Part shown: one piece after another, positions 7,296 to 12,111 of the stretch
How positions within the stretch are numbered: the stretch's first letter is position 1
Layout: the number at the start of each line of letters is the position of its first letter
Assembly (NCBI GenBank): GCA_002309335.1
Contig: DBXH01000059.1
Coordinates: 69,851-81,961, forward strand
Length of the DNA: 12,111 bases
Source: Bacteroidales bacterium UBA1217
GTDB lineage: Bacteria; Bacteroidota; Bacteroidia; Bacteroidales; P3
Direction of reading: 5' to 3'
Notes under the pieces: model-generated
What the model saw: only the letters and a program-made list of their open reading frames with translations
Told to the model about the DNA's origin: nothing
Databases searched by the model: none
Translations under genes and position numbers: made by a program

Positions 7296-7643
7296 CTACC
7301 GCACTTTCACGCTGTATTCTTGACTTTTTAGTATTTCGTCTTCCCAAGGTCGCTTATAGTTTAGCCTAATTACAGTTGAACCTTTATGTTTGCCAACGAA
7401 AGTCCAGCGCTCTATTCCAGGCGAGCCATTATAGGATTCGTCGTATGGTATGAATTCCCTTTTTACGGAATCCAGTATATTGTCTTTTTTGTCCCAAAGC
7501 CAGCAACATCCAGTGCTGGGTCCAGAGGATTCTAATGTTATCTCAATCTGTTCGCCTACACCGATTTCATAGTCATAATCCTTGTTACATGAAACACAGA
7601 GAATCATAAAAAAGATAGGCAATGCAATTTTGAGCCTTTTCAT
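7296..7643 (-). CDS. Chagasin-like (I42) cysteine-protease inhibitor, lipoprotein
   Basis: 115 residues. The N-terminus MKRLKIALPIFFMILCVSC is a lipoprotein signal with Cys19 as the lipidated residue (Cys at -3 is slightly unusual), so the mature protein is probably membrane-anchored in the envelope. The remainder carries the three inhibitory loops of the chagasin fold. The BC loop SGPSTGCCWLW (40-50) is equivalent to NPTTGYxW. The DE loop is YNGSPGIERWTF (71-82). The FG loop is NYKRPWE (95-101) with the invariant RPW. These loops block papain-family protease clefts. Length suits one domain. Neither neighbour is a cysteine protease, so the target is unknown: a self-protease, a competitor or a host enzyme are all possible. 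The gene is AT-richer than the glycosidase genes. Confidence 0.8.
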   Translation of the reverse strand: MKRLKIALPIFFMILCVSCNKDYDYEIGVGEQIEITLESSGPSTGCCWLWDKKDNILDSVKREFIPYDESYNGSPGIERWTFVGKHKGSTVIRLNYKRPWEDEILKSQEYSVKVR

Positions 7644-7749
7644 ATTTCAATTAGTTTTTGATTATTCTTTTACACAAGGCCACAAACGCAATGAATATAA
7701 GACTCTTCGTCTGTTTCATAATTACATTGTTTTTGTCCTTTTGGATTTG

Positions 7750-7757
7750 CAAAAATA
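7750..7757 (-). promoter_or_regulatory. Candidate -7 element for the I42 lipoprotein gene
   Basis: TATTTTTG on the minus strand matches TAnnTTTG. No convincing -33 TTTG is seen at the right distance. It would give a ~100-nt leader before ATG 7643. Apart from this, 7644-7809 holds nothing I can identify. Confidence 0.3.
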
Positions 7758-7838
7758 CATCTTTTTCACCGTATGGAAGATTATTTTTTCGCAGATGAAT
7801 AATTTTGTGTATCTTTGCAGCGTGAAATTGGCAGAATG

Positions 7839-7880
7839 ATTATGACCTATAATGTAGAAATATAAGAAAACCCTATTGAG
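7839..7880 (+). repeat. Direct repeat A (pairs with 8639-8679)
   Basis: Both copies begin ATTATGAC, share GTAGAAATA in the middle and end TATTGAG. Roughly three quarters of positions agree over 41-42 bp. The two copies lie 800 bp apart and enclose the second toxin-antitoxin pair. Confidence 0.6.
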
Positions 7881-7900
7881 TTTTCATTCGCTGCTAATAC

Positions 7901-7943
7901 TTGCCTTTGGTGTTTTTTACTGCCAAAGGCAAAGTTTTTTTTT
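7901..7943 (+). terminator. Intrinsic terminator upstream of the second TA module
   Basis: Perfect 10-bp stem TTGCCTTTGG (7901-7910) with CCAAAGGCAA (7923-7932), a 12-nt loop, then AG and nine T (7935-7943). It ends any plus-strand transcript just before the toxin-antitoxin promoter, whose -33 box overlaps the end of the T tract. Confidence 0.8.
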
Positions 7944-7971
7944 GCCATATTGGATTATTGTCGTATTTTTG
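7941..7971 (+). promoter_or_regulatory. Bacteroidetes-type promoter of the second TA module
   Basis: TTTG at 7941-7944, a 19-bp spacer, and TATTTTTG at 7964-7971. This is a full match to the TTTG / TAnnTTTG consensus with correct spacing. ATG 8000 lies ~22 nt after the expected start site. Confidence 0.65.
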
Positions 7972-7999
7972 CAAATTGAAACAATTATAGAAAACAACT

Positions 8000-8266
8000 A
8001 TGCAAACAGCAACAAACCACTCAGAAATGTCAGCAGCGGATGCTCTTTGGACGCTCTATCGTCAACAACCGAAGAGAGTACAAGAGGCCTTCCGTATTCG
8101 CCTTGCACAGAGCGAAACTGGAGAACCTAAAAGTCTGACATCCGAGGAAGCCAAGGAGTTAACCCTGCTACGTGGACGCGACATCAAGGCTGGTCGGGCA
8201 AAGCTCATCGCCCATAAAACGGTGATGCAGGAAATGGAACAAATGCTGGAAACATATGCAGATTAA
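8000..8266 (+). CDS. Putative antitoxin of a RelE/ParE-type module
   Basis: 88 residues, mostly helical and charged. It has SAADALWTLYRQQPKRVQ near the N-terminus, a basic RIRLAQ segment, SEEAKELTLLRGRD in the middle, and an acidic end (EQMLETYAD). No Phd, RHH or HTH motif is obvious. The call rests on position: it overlaps the RelE/ParE-like toxin by 11 bp and is transcribed first from its own promoter. It shares no clear similarity with the antitoxin at 6620. It could bind DNA for autoregulation, but the sequence does not show this. Confidence 0.7.
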   Translation: MQTATNHSEMSAADALWTLYRQQPKRVQEAFRIRLAQSETGEPKSLTSEEAKELTLLRGRDIKAGRAKLIAHKTVMQEMEQMLETYAD

Positions 8267-8570
8267 ATGGAGCGAACAGTCGCGCAGTGACCTACACGGA
8301 ATTTTGTCCTATGTGGTAATAAACTTTGGCCGACGCAAAGCTGAAGAGGTATTGTCGAACATCCGCGAACACGCCGAGTTGTTAAAGGACCATCCCTGCC
8401 TCGGACGGGTTTTCGTGAAAGACCCGGAACTTGACATCACCTACCGCGCACTCACCGCCAAACTGAACAAGATAATATATTTCGTGGATAACGAGACAAT
8501 AACCATCGTCACCGTCTGGCAAAACCGCCAAGACATCAGCCGTTTGAAAAAGCTCATCAAAGAGAAATGA
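8256..8570 (+). CDS. RelE/ParE-superfamily toxin
   Basis: 104 residues from ATG 8256. The pattern is that of ParE/RelE toxins: MQIKWSEQSRSDLHGILSYV (first strand and helix), a second helix with KAEEVLSNIREHAELLKDHP, then LGRVF, and strands YRALTAKLNKIIYFVDNETITIVTVWQNRQD. The KIIYFV...ITIVTVWQNRQD end is the conserved core strand and arm. ParE members poison gyrase, while RelE members cleave mRNA on ribosomes. The ending and the lack of a clear RelE catalytic set lean towards ParE-like, with low certainty. Overlap with the antitoxin indicates translational coupling. Confidence 0.82.
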   Translation: MQIKWSEQSRSDLHGILSYVVINFGRRKAEEVLSNIREHAELLKDHPCLGRVFVKDPELDITYRALTAKLNKIIYFVDNETITIVTVWQNRQDISRLKKLIKEK

Positions 8571-8638
8571 CAAAGCCACAAAATACTGCGCCATTATCGT
8601 GCATCATAAAAAGTATTGAGTATGTAACACCAACAAAC

Positions 8639-8679
8639 ATTATGACATAAAACGTAGAAATAGACAAAGACATATTGAG
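8639..8679 (+). repeat. Direct repeat B (pairs with 7839-7880)
   Basis: Second copy of the ATTATGAC...GTAGAAATA...TATTGAG repeat. It lies immediately upstream of the structured RNA at 8689. It may be part of that RNA's leader or promoter region that was also copied in front of the TA module. Confidence 0.6.
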
Positions 8680-8688
8680 CTTGACGCT

Positions 8689-8829
8689 CTTGTTTCCTTC
8701 TGATAAACTGTCTGGAAAACAATTATCAAAGTGTGGAAATAAGATTGCGGATAGTTCACGCGATGGCGTGGATTCTTTCCCCACTTATTTACACAAAGGT
8801 ATTTCCAGACGACCTATCAGAAGAATAAG
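8689..8829 (+). ncRNA. Structured RNA, 6S-like architecture
   Basis: The 378-bp gap between toxin and secreted protein folds into one long interrupted rod. CTTGTT (8689-8694) pairs with AATAAG (8824-8829). CTTCTGATA (8697-8705) pairs perfectly with TATCAGAAG (8815-8823). A 4x4 internal loop follows, and GTCTGGAAA (8710-8718) pairs perfectly with TTTCCAGAC (8802-8810). Then comes an open bubble (about 8719-8730 against 8795-8801). Next, GTGT+AAATAAG (8731-8743, two-base bulge) pairs with CTTATTT+ACAC (8784-8794), and the terminal part holds hairpin CACGC-gatg-GCGTG. A closing stem, central bubble and terminal stem are the hallmarks of 6S RNA, which binds RNA polymerase. The Bacteroidetes 6S-Flavo type is a candidate. 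I cannot confirm the family by sequence. Strand is inferred from the downstream terminator. Confidence 0.6.
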
Positions 8830-8842
8830 TGACAATTATAAC

Positions 8843-8866
8843 GAAAGGATTTGCGCCTTTCTTTAT
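8843..8866 (+). terminator. Probable terminator of the structured RNA
   Basis: GAAAGG (8843-8848), a 7-nt loop, CCTTTC (8856-8861), then TTTAT. The stem is short but it is placed 14 nt after the closing stem of the structured RNA. Confidence 0.5.
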
Positions 8867-8883
8867 GCCCCTTATTCAAACAT

Positions 8884-8911
8884 CGGCTTCCGGCTCTACG
8901 GCCGGAAGCCG
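8884..8911. other. GC-rich 11-bp perfect hairpin upstream of the secreted protein gene
   Basis: CGGCTTCCGGC (8884-8894), a 6-nt loop, GCCGGAAGCCG (8901-8911), in an otherwise AT-rich leader 36 bp before ATG 8948. No T tract follows on either strand, so it is not a standard intrinsic terminator. A leader control element or a small repetitive element are possibilities. Confidence 0.55.
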
Positions 8912-8947
8912 AAATAATTTATATCAACATTTAAAATAATAATCAAT

Positions 8948-10969
8948 ATGGAAAAAGCAAACTTAACCCCAATCAGAGTCGCCTTACTCTGTGTGACCGC
9001 GTTGTTCCTGTGCAATACAGCAATCGCGCAGCAAACTTTTACCGTTTCGGAAAAAGTAACCATTAAAGGTAATGAATGTACAAAGACCTTTAACTGTTAC
9101 TACGGAGACAACGACGAGCGAATAATGCACGGTCTCTGCAAGACTGAGGGCAATGTGAAGGAACAGGAGGATCAATACAACAAGTATGTGTTCTCTCACA
9201 CAGAAAACATCAACTACTCTCACGGCAAGAAAGATGGAAAGTATTATTGCCTGCAAAAAATCTATCAATCCCACGTGGACGTGTATCACGACTATCAGAT
9301 TAACCGTGACAAACGAATGAGGAGAGGCAATGTCATCAACAGGGAAGTGTCAGGAGATTATAAAGACGACCAGCGTGACGGTGTGTGGAAGGAAACAATT
9401 ACAAGAAGAGACACCCTTGGAGGAGAGCCGACGAAAGACAATAAAAGCGAGAAATACACTTATGTATTCTCTAATGGAAAATTGATTGAACTAACACAAC
9501 CTGATGGCACTCACTACACATTTCGTTACGTTACAAAAGACGGAAGCGAGATACCGTTGCTTAGCGGCAGATACGAAAAATATACCATAAAGGACGGCAT
9601 AATTGTAAGCCATATTGAACGATTGAACGGCGACGAAAGCCCAATTGACGATGAATTGAAACAATATATAGACTCAAAAGAAAATTTGTTTGATTATGAA
9701 GAAGAACTCTTAGCCAAGGGATATGTAATTAGTGAGGCTTCAAACATTAATTACAAATACCGGCCTTGCAGGCCTATTGATTATAGTAAACAAATTGAAG
9801 ATGACGACTATAGCAGTTGTGCCATTTACATACTAAAGAAAGAGCAAATCAACTATGCCAGTATTGACGAAGTCGAAAAATATTTGTTTGAGTTGTCAAA
9901 AAAACCAATATATGATTTTGATCGCAAATCAAATGAATTGCTGACATCAAGAACACTATGGGTCCCCAAATCCAACGGAAATGGCAACGAAAAGAAATTT
10001 TTGAACAAAAGCGTTTTGGCAGAGACACAACATGCAATAACCAACTATCAGAAGATGCGTTCTGATATTGAAAAAGGGGAAGAACAGATAACCCAACTCA
10101 TGGACAAAATCAATAATGTTAGAATTAAAGACATGGTTGATTCCTACGGAATAACCTTTAGCCGCATTGGTTTCAATTACGAAAAATATACTGGTTTTAA
10201 ATTTACTACCGACACCGCAAAATATCAAAGCCAAATGAGGACAATACAAAAATGTCTGAAGATGGAAGAAGACTTTTTTTCCTATATCGTCAAAGGTGAC
10301 AAGAAAAAAAATATTACCGCCAAAGTCGACAGCATTAAGAATATTGCCGGGGAGAATAGTCAGATATGGCAAAAGTATACGGAAATCTACAATAGTCATA
10401 ACAAGTATGAGTTCCATTATATCCGTGATAATGGGGATGCAGGGAAATGGGTGGAGCAGTACATCAAGGAATTAAATGAAGGATTAATAATAGCTGACAA
10501 CTGCCTTGACTATGCAAGGGCATTGCCTCAACTGAACGTACTAAAAGAAGCCATTACAGCAAGTCCTTACTTCTCCTACGTCAAGACCCAATTTGAGGCA
10601 TCGCTCTCTATTCTCGGTGATGGTTGGAACGGAAGTCAGAATGGCGACAAAATACGTCAACTAATCCCAACAATGGAGAAATACAAGAATCACGTTGAAG
10701 CTCTCGACACTATTGACAAGAACAATGAAAAGATTGTAATGCTTTCCGAGAAAACGAAGAAGATAAAAAAGATCTATACTGAATACTACAACAACATCCA
10801 AAGAGATTACAACAACAATTCCATCGAATATCTGAATGCAATTATCAATAATCAGAATACGCTGATAGCAGCATTGGAAGCCGAAGAACCTAAAAATGTT
10901 GACAAAAAAGTGAAGAAAGGCGATGCCGAAACAATGGAAGATATCATACAAATTATTAAACATCATTAA
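8948..10969 (+). CDS. Secreted protein of unknown function with MORN-like repeats and helical C-terminus
   Basis: 673 residues. I do not recognise a named family over the full length. Residues 1-27 are a Sec signal peptide (ALLCVTALFLCNTAIA, cleavage before Gln28), so it acts in the periplasm or outside. Residues ~60-180 contain degenerate MORN/YwqK-like beta repeats: MHGLCKTEG, YSHGKKDGKYY, SGDYKDDQRDGVWKE and YVFSNGKLIEL. After ~250 it becomes highly charged and Lys/Glu/Asn-rich. Residues ~350-650 look mainly alpha-helical with coiled-coil-like stretches (DIEKGEEQITQLMDKIN, KIVMLSEKTKKIKKIY). No catalytic motif is seen. The gene is AT-rich compared with dnaK and the glycosidases, consistent with accessory origin. 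Neighbours (structured RNA, TA pair, dnaK) give no functional clue. The dispersed palindrome begins one base after its stop codon. Confidence 0.75.
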   Translation: MEKANLTPIRVALLCVTALFLCNTAIAQQTFTVSEKVTIKGNECTKTFNCYYGDNDERIMHGLCKTEGNVKEQEDQYNKYVFSHTENINYSHGKKDGKYYCLQKIYQSHVDVYHDYQINRDKRMRRGNVINREVSGDYKDDQRDGVWKETITRRDTLGGEPTKDNKSEKYTYVFSNGKLIELTQPDGTHYTFRYVTKDGSEIPLLSGRYEKYTIKDGIIVSHIERLNGDESPIDDELKQYIDSKENLFDYEEELLAKGYVISEASNINYKYRPCRPIDYSKQIEDDDYSSCAIYILKKEQINYASIDEVEKYLFELSKKPIYDFDRKSNELLTSRTLWVPKSNGNGNEKKFLNKSVLAETQHAITNYQKMRSDIEKGEEQITQLMDKINNVRIKDMVDSYGITFSRIGFNYEKYTGFKFTTDTAKYQSQMRTIQKCLKMEEDFFSYIVKGDKKKNITAKVDSIKNIAGENSQIWQKYTEIYNSHNKYEFHYIRDNGDAGKWVEQYIKELNEGLIIADNCLDYARALPQLNVLKEAITASPYFSYVKTQFEASLSILGDGWNGSQNGDKIRQLIPTMEKYKNHVEALDTIDKNNEKIVMLSEKTKKIKKIYTEYYNNIQRDYNNNSIEYLNAIINNQNTLIAALEAEEPKNVDKKVKKGDAETMEDIIQIIKHH

Positions 10970-11001
10970 CCCGTTGCGGCGGATTTGCAATCTGCCGCAA
11001 C
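10970..11001. repeat. Dispersed repeat copy 3, near-palindromic
   Basis: CCC followed by a 29-bp near-palindrome (10973-11001) with arms GTTGCGGCGGATT and AATCTGCCGCAAC, 12 of 13 pairs, around TGC. This is the most complete copy of the family seen at 6294 and 6958. As RNA it would form a stable hairpin at the 3' end of the secreted protein gene. A degraded half-copy (GGATTTGAAATCTG) follows at ~11011. The rest of the gap to 11098 holds only a small hairpin (CCGCA/TGCGG, 11051-11065) and a 10-bp direct repeat TCTCCGCATA at 11048 and 11081. Confidence 0.75.
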
Positions 11002-11098
11002 TTAATATAAGGATTTGAAATCTGCGCCACTGGCCTGCAATGTCTATTCTCCGCATATTCTGCGGCGAATATACAACTTTTCTCCGCATAACAATAAA

Positions 11099-11131
11099 AG
11101 AGAGGTGCAAGTCAATCACTTGCACCTCTCT
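11099..11131 (-). terminator. dnaK intrinsic terminator
   Basis: Perfect 14-bp stem AGAGAGGTGCAAGT (11099-11112) with its complement at 11118-11131 and a 5-nt loop. On the minus strand it is followed by TTTTATTG. It lies ~40 bp after the dnaK stop. The plus-strand side (CGTTTATT) could also stop readthrough from the secreted protein gene. Confidence 0.88.
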
Positions 11132-11169
11132 CGTTTATTGGTGTTGCCGGCAGGATGCCAGCGTTCCTT

Positions 11170-12111
11170 TTACTTCACTTCCTCGTAGTCGGCGTCTTCG
11201 ACGGTGTCGTTGTTGGAGCCACCGTTGGACTGCTGGCCGGCGTTGGGGTTGCCTTGGAAGCCCTGGCCGGGGTTCTGCGGGCCGGCCTGCTGCTGGGCCT
11301 GGTACATATCCTGCGAAGCAGCCTGCCAAGCGGCGTTGATTTTCTCCATAGCGCTGTCAATCTGTCCGACGTTGCGGGCGCTGTGTGCGGCCTTCAACTC
11401 GGTGAGGGCACTCTCGATGGCGCTCTTCTTGTCGGCGGGCAGCTTATCGCCATAGTCCTTCAGGTTCTTCTCACTCTGGAAGATCATACTGTCGGCAGCG
11501 TTGATTTTCTCAATCTCCTCTTTGGCCTTCTTGTCGTCGGCAGCGTGAGCCTCAGCCTCAGCCTTCATACGCTTGATTTCTTCGTCCGAAAGACCCGAAG
11601 AAGCCTCGATGCGGATGTTCTGGCTCTTGCCGGTGGCCTTGTCGAGGGCGCTGACGTTGAGGATGCCGTTGGCATCGATGTCGAACGTAACCTCAATCTG
11701 CGGCACTCCACGCGGTGCAGGCGGAATTCCTGCCAAATGGAAACGACCGATGGTCTTGTTGTCGGCAGCCATAGGACGCTCGCCCTGCAGCACGTGAATC
11801 TCAACTTCAGGCTGGTTGTCGGCAGCCGTCGAGAAGACCTGACTCTTCTTGGTCGGGATTGTGGTGTTGGCGTCGATCAGACGAGTCATCACGCCGCCAA
11901 GGGTCTCGATGCCGAGCGAAAGAGGAGTGACATCAAGCAGAAGCACATCCTTCACCTCACCGGTCAGCACGCCGCCCTGGATGGCAGCACCGATAGCCAC
12001 AACTTCGTCGGGGTTGACACCCTTGTTGGGCAACTTGCCGAAGAACTCTTCAACTTTCTTCTGAACAGCGGGGATACGGGTCGAACCGCCCACGAGGATA
12101 ACCTCGTTGAT
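11170..12111 (-). CDS. dnaK: Chaperone DnaK (Hsp70), C-terminal part (5' end outside window)
   Basis: 313 C-terminal residues. DnaK is the ATP-driven chaperone that, with DnaJ and GrpE, folds and rescues cytoplasmic proteins. The fragment opens in the nucleotide-binding domain with INEVILVGGSTRIP, then NPDEVVAIGAAIQGG. The conserved linker KDVLLLDVTPLSLGIET leads into the substrate-binding beta domain (NTTIPTKKSQVFSTAADNQ, VLQGERPMAADN, FDIDANGILNVSA). The helical lid follows (SSGLSDEEIKRM...), and last comes a low-complexity Gly/Gln/Asn/Pro tail ending DADYEEVK. All hallmark motifs are intact, so this is the functional copy. Its last nine codons are nearly duplicated at 7151-7177. High GC and strong codon bias fit a highly expressed core gene, unlike the AT-rich genes to its left. 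Confidence 0.97.
   Translation of the reverse strand: MNEVILVGGSTRIPAVQKKVEEFFGKLPNKGVNPDEVVAIGAAIQGGVLTGEVKDVLLLDVTPLSLGIETLGGVMTRLIDANTTIPTKKSQVFSTAADNQPEVEIHVLQGERPMAADNKTIGRFHLAGIPPAPRGVPQIEVTFDIDANGILNVSALDKATGKSQNIRIEASSGLSDEEIKRMKAEAEAHAADDKKAKEEIEKINAADSMIFQSEKNLKDYGDKLPADKKSAIESALTELKAAHSARNVGQIDSAMEKINAAWQAASQDMYQAQQQAGPQNPGQGFQGNPNAGQQSNGGSNNDTVEDADYEEVK

Larger units (their letters stand above)
7810..7943 (+). ncRNA. Candidate small RNA between promoter box and terminator
   Basis: TATCTTTG at 7810-7817 matches the -7 element, although the -33 region is poor. It is followed by ~85 nt with no good reading frame and then a strong terminator at 7901-7943. The interval includes direct repeat A (7839-7880). 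This layout suggests a free-standing transcript of ~120 nt. No RNA family is recognised. Confidence 0.35.

Noticed and set aside
6898..7369. Overlapping plus-strand open frames of 94 and 123 codons in the dnaK relic region
   Set aside because: They run through the terminator, hairpins and relic and show composition typical of antisense frames. No ribosome site or domain.
7839..8679. Integron-like gene cassette explanation for the repeat-flanked TA pair
   Set aside because: The repeats are not inverted hairpin-forming attC-like sites, and no integron integrase is present.
8557..8784. 75-codon minus-strand frame opposite the structured RNA
   Set aside because: It covers one arm of the RNA stem, has no ribosome site, and the base pairing explains the sequence better.
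10661..11125. 154-codon minus-strand frame over the end of the secreted protein gene
   Set aside because: Very Ile/Phe/Val-rich antisense shadow of a Lys/Asn-rich gene. It also includes the dnaK terminator.
1..12111. CRISPR arrays, tRNA or rRNA genes, and insertion-sequence transposases
   Set aside because: No regularly spaced repeat-spacer array, no tRNA- or rRNA-like sequence and no transposase or integrase motif was seen on either strand.

Overview
The window looks like a chromosomal stretch of a gut-type Bacteroidales bacterium (Bacteroides/Prevotella/Muribaculaceae-like; I cannot place it to genus). Reasons: SusB-like GH97 and GH78 glycosidases with Sec signals, promoter boxes of the Bacteroidetes TTTG / TAnnTTTG type, weak or absent Shine-Dalgarno sites, and a DnaK with a Gly/Asn/Gln-rich tail ending in DADYEEVK.

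Layout. (1) 1-4999, glycan metabolism: the 3' end of a GH78 alpha-L-rhamnosidase (+), a secreted endonuclease/exonuclease/phosphatase-fold enzyme (+), and, convergent with a 14-bp overlap of 3' ends, one very long reading frame (-) that joins an S66 LD-carboxypeptidase domain to a complete GH97 glycosidase. The GH97 C-terminal domain carries an inserted inverted repeat built from 8-bp units. (2) 5078-6198: a beta-carbonic anhydrase and a Vsr-type mismatch endonuclease, probably co-transcribed (+). (3) 6294-6862: a YoeB-like toxin with its upstream antitoxin (-). The toxin has Cys where the catalytic Arg of E. coli YoeB is expected. (4) 6898-7295, no intact gene: a dispersed repeat, a strong terminator, hairpins, a 22-bp perfect palindrome, and a headless relic of a dnaK 3' end whose last 27 bp match the real dnaK at 11170 except for one base. 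(5) 7296-10969, AT-richer accessory stretch: a chagasin-like (I42) protease-inhibitor lipoprotein (-), a possible small RNA with terminator, a second toxin-antitoxin pair (+) flanked by ~42-bp imperfect direct repeats, a structured RNA of 6S-like shape, and a 673-residue secreted protein of unknown function with MORN-like repeats (+). (6) 10970-12111: another copy of the dispersed palindromic repeat, a bidirectional terminator, and the 3' third of dnaK (-).

The left part reads as carbohydrate and cell-envelope metabolism. The middle has the marks of an accessory region between two dnaK 3' ends: two toxin-antitoxin modules, repeats, a gene relic and shifted base composition. The same-strand duplication of the dnaK end is consistent with an insertion or duplication event at the dnaK 3' terminus, but no integrase or transposase is visible, so the mechanism is open.
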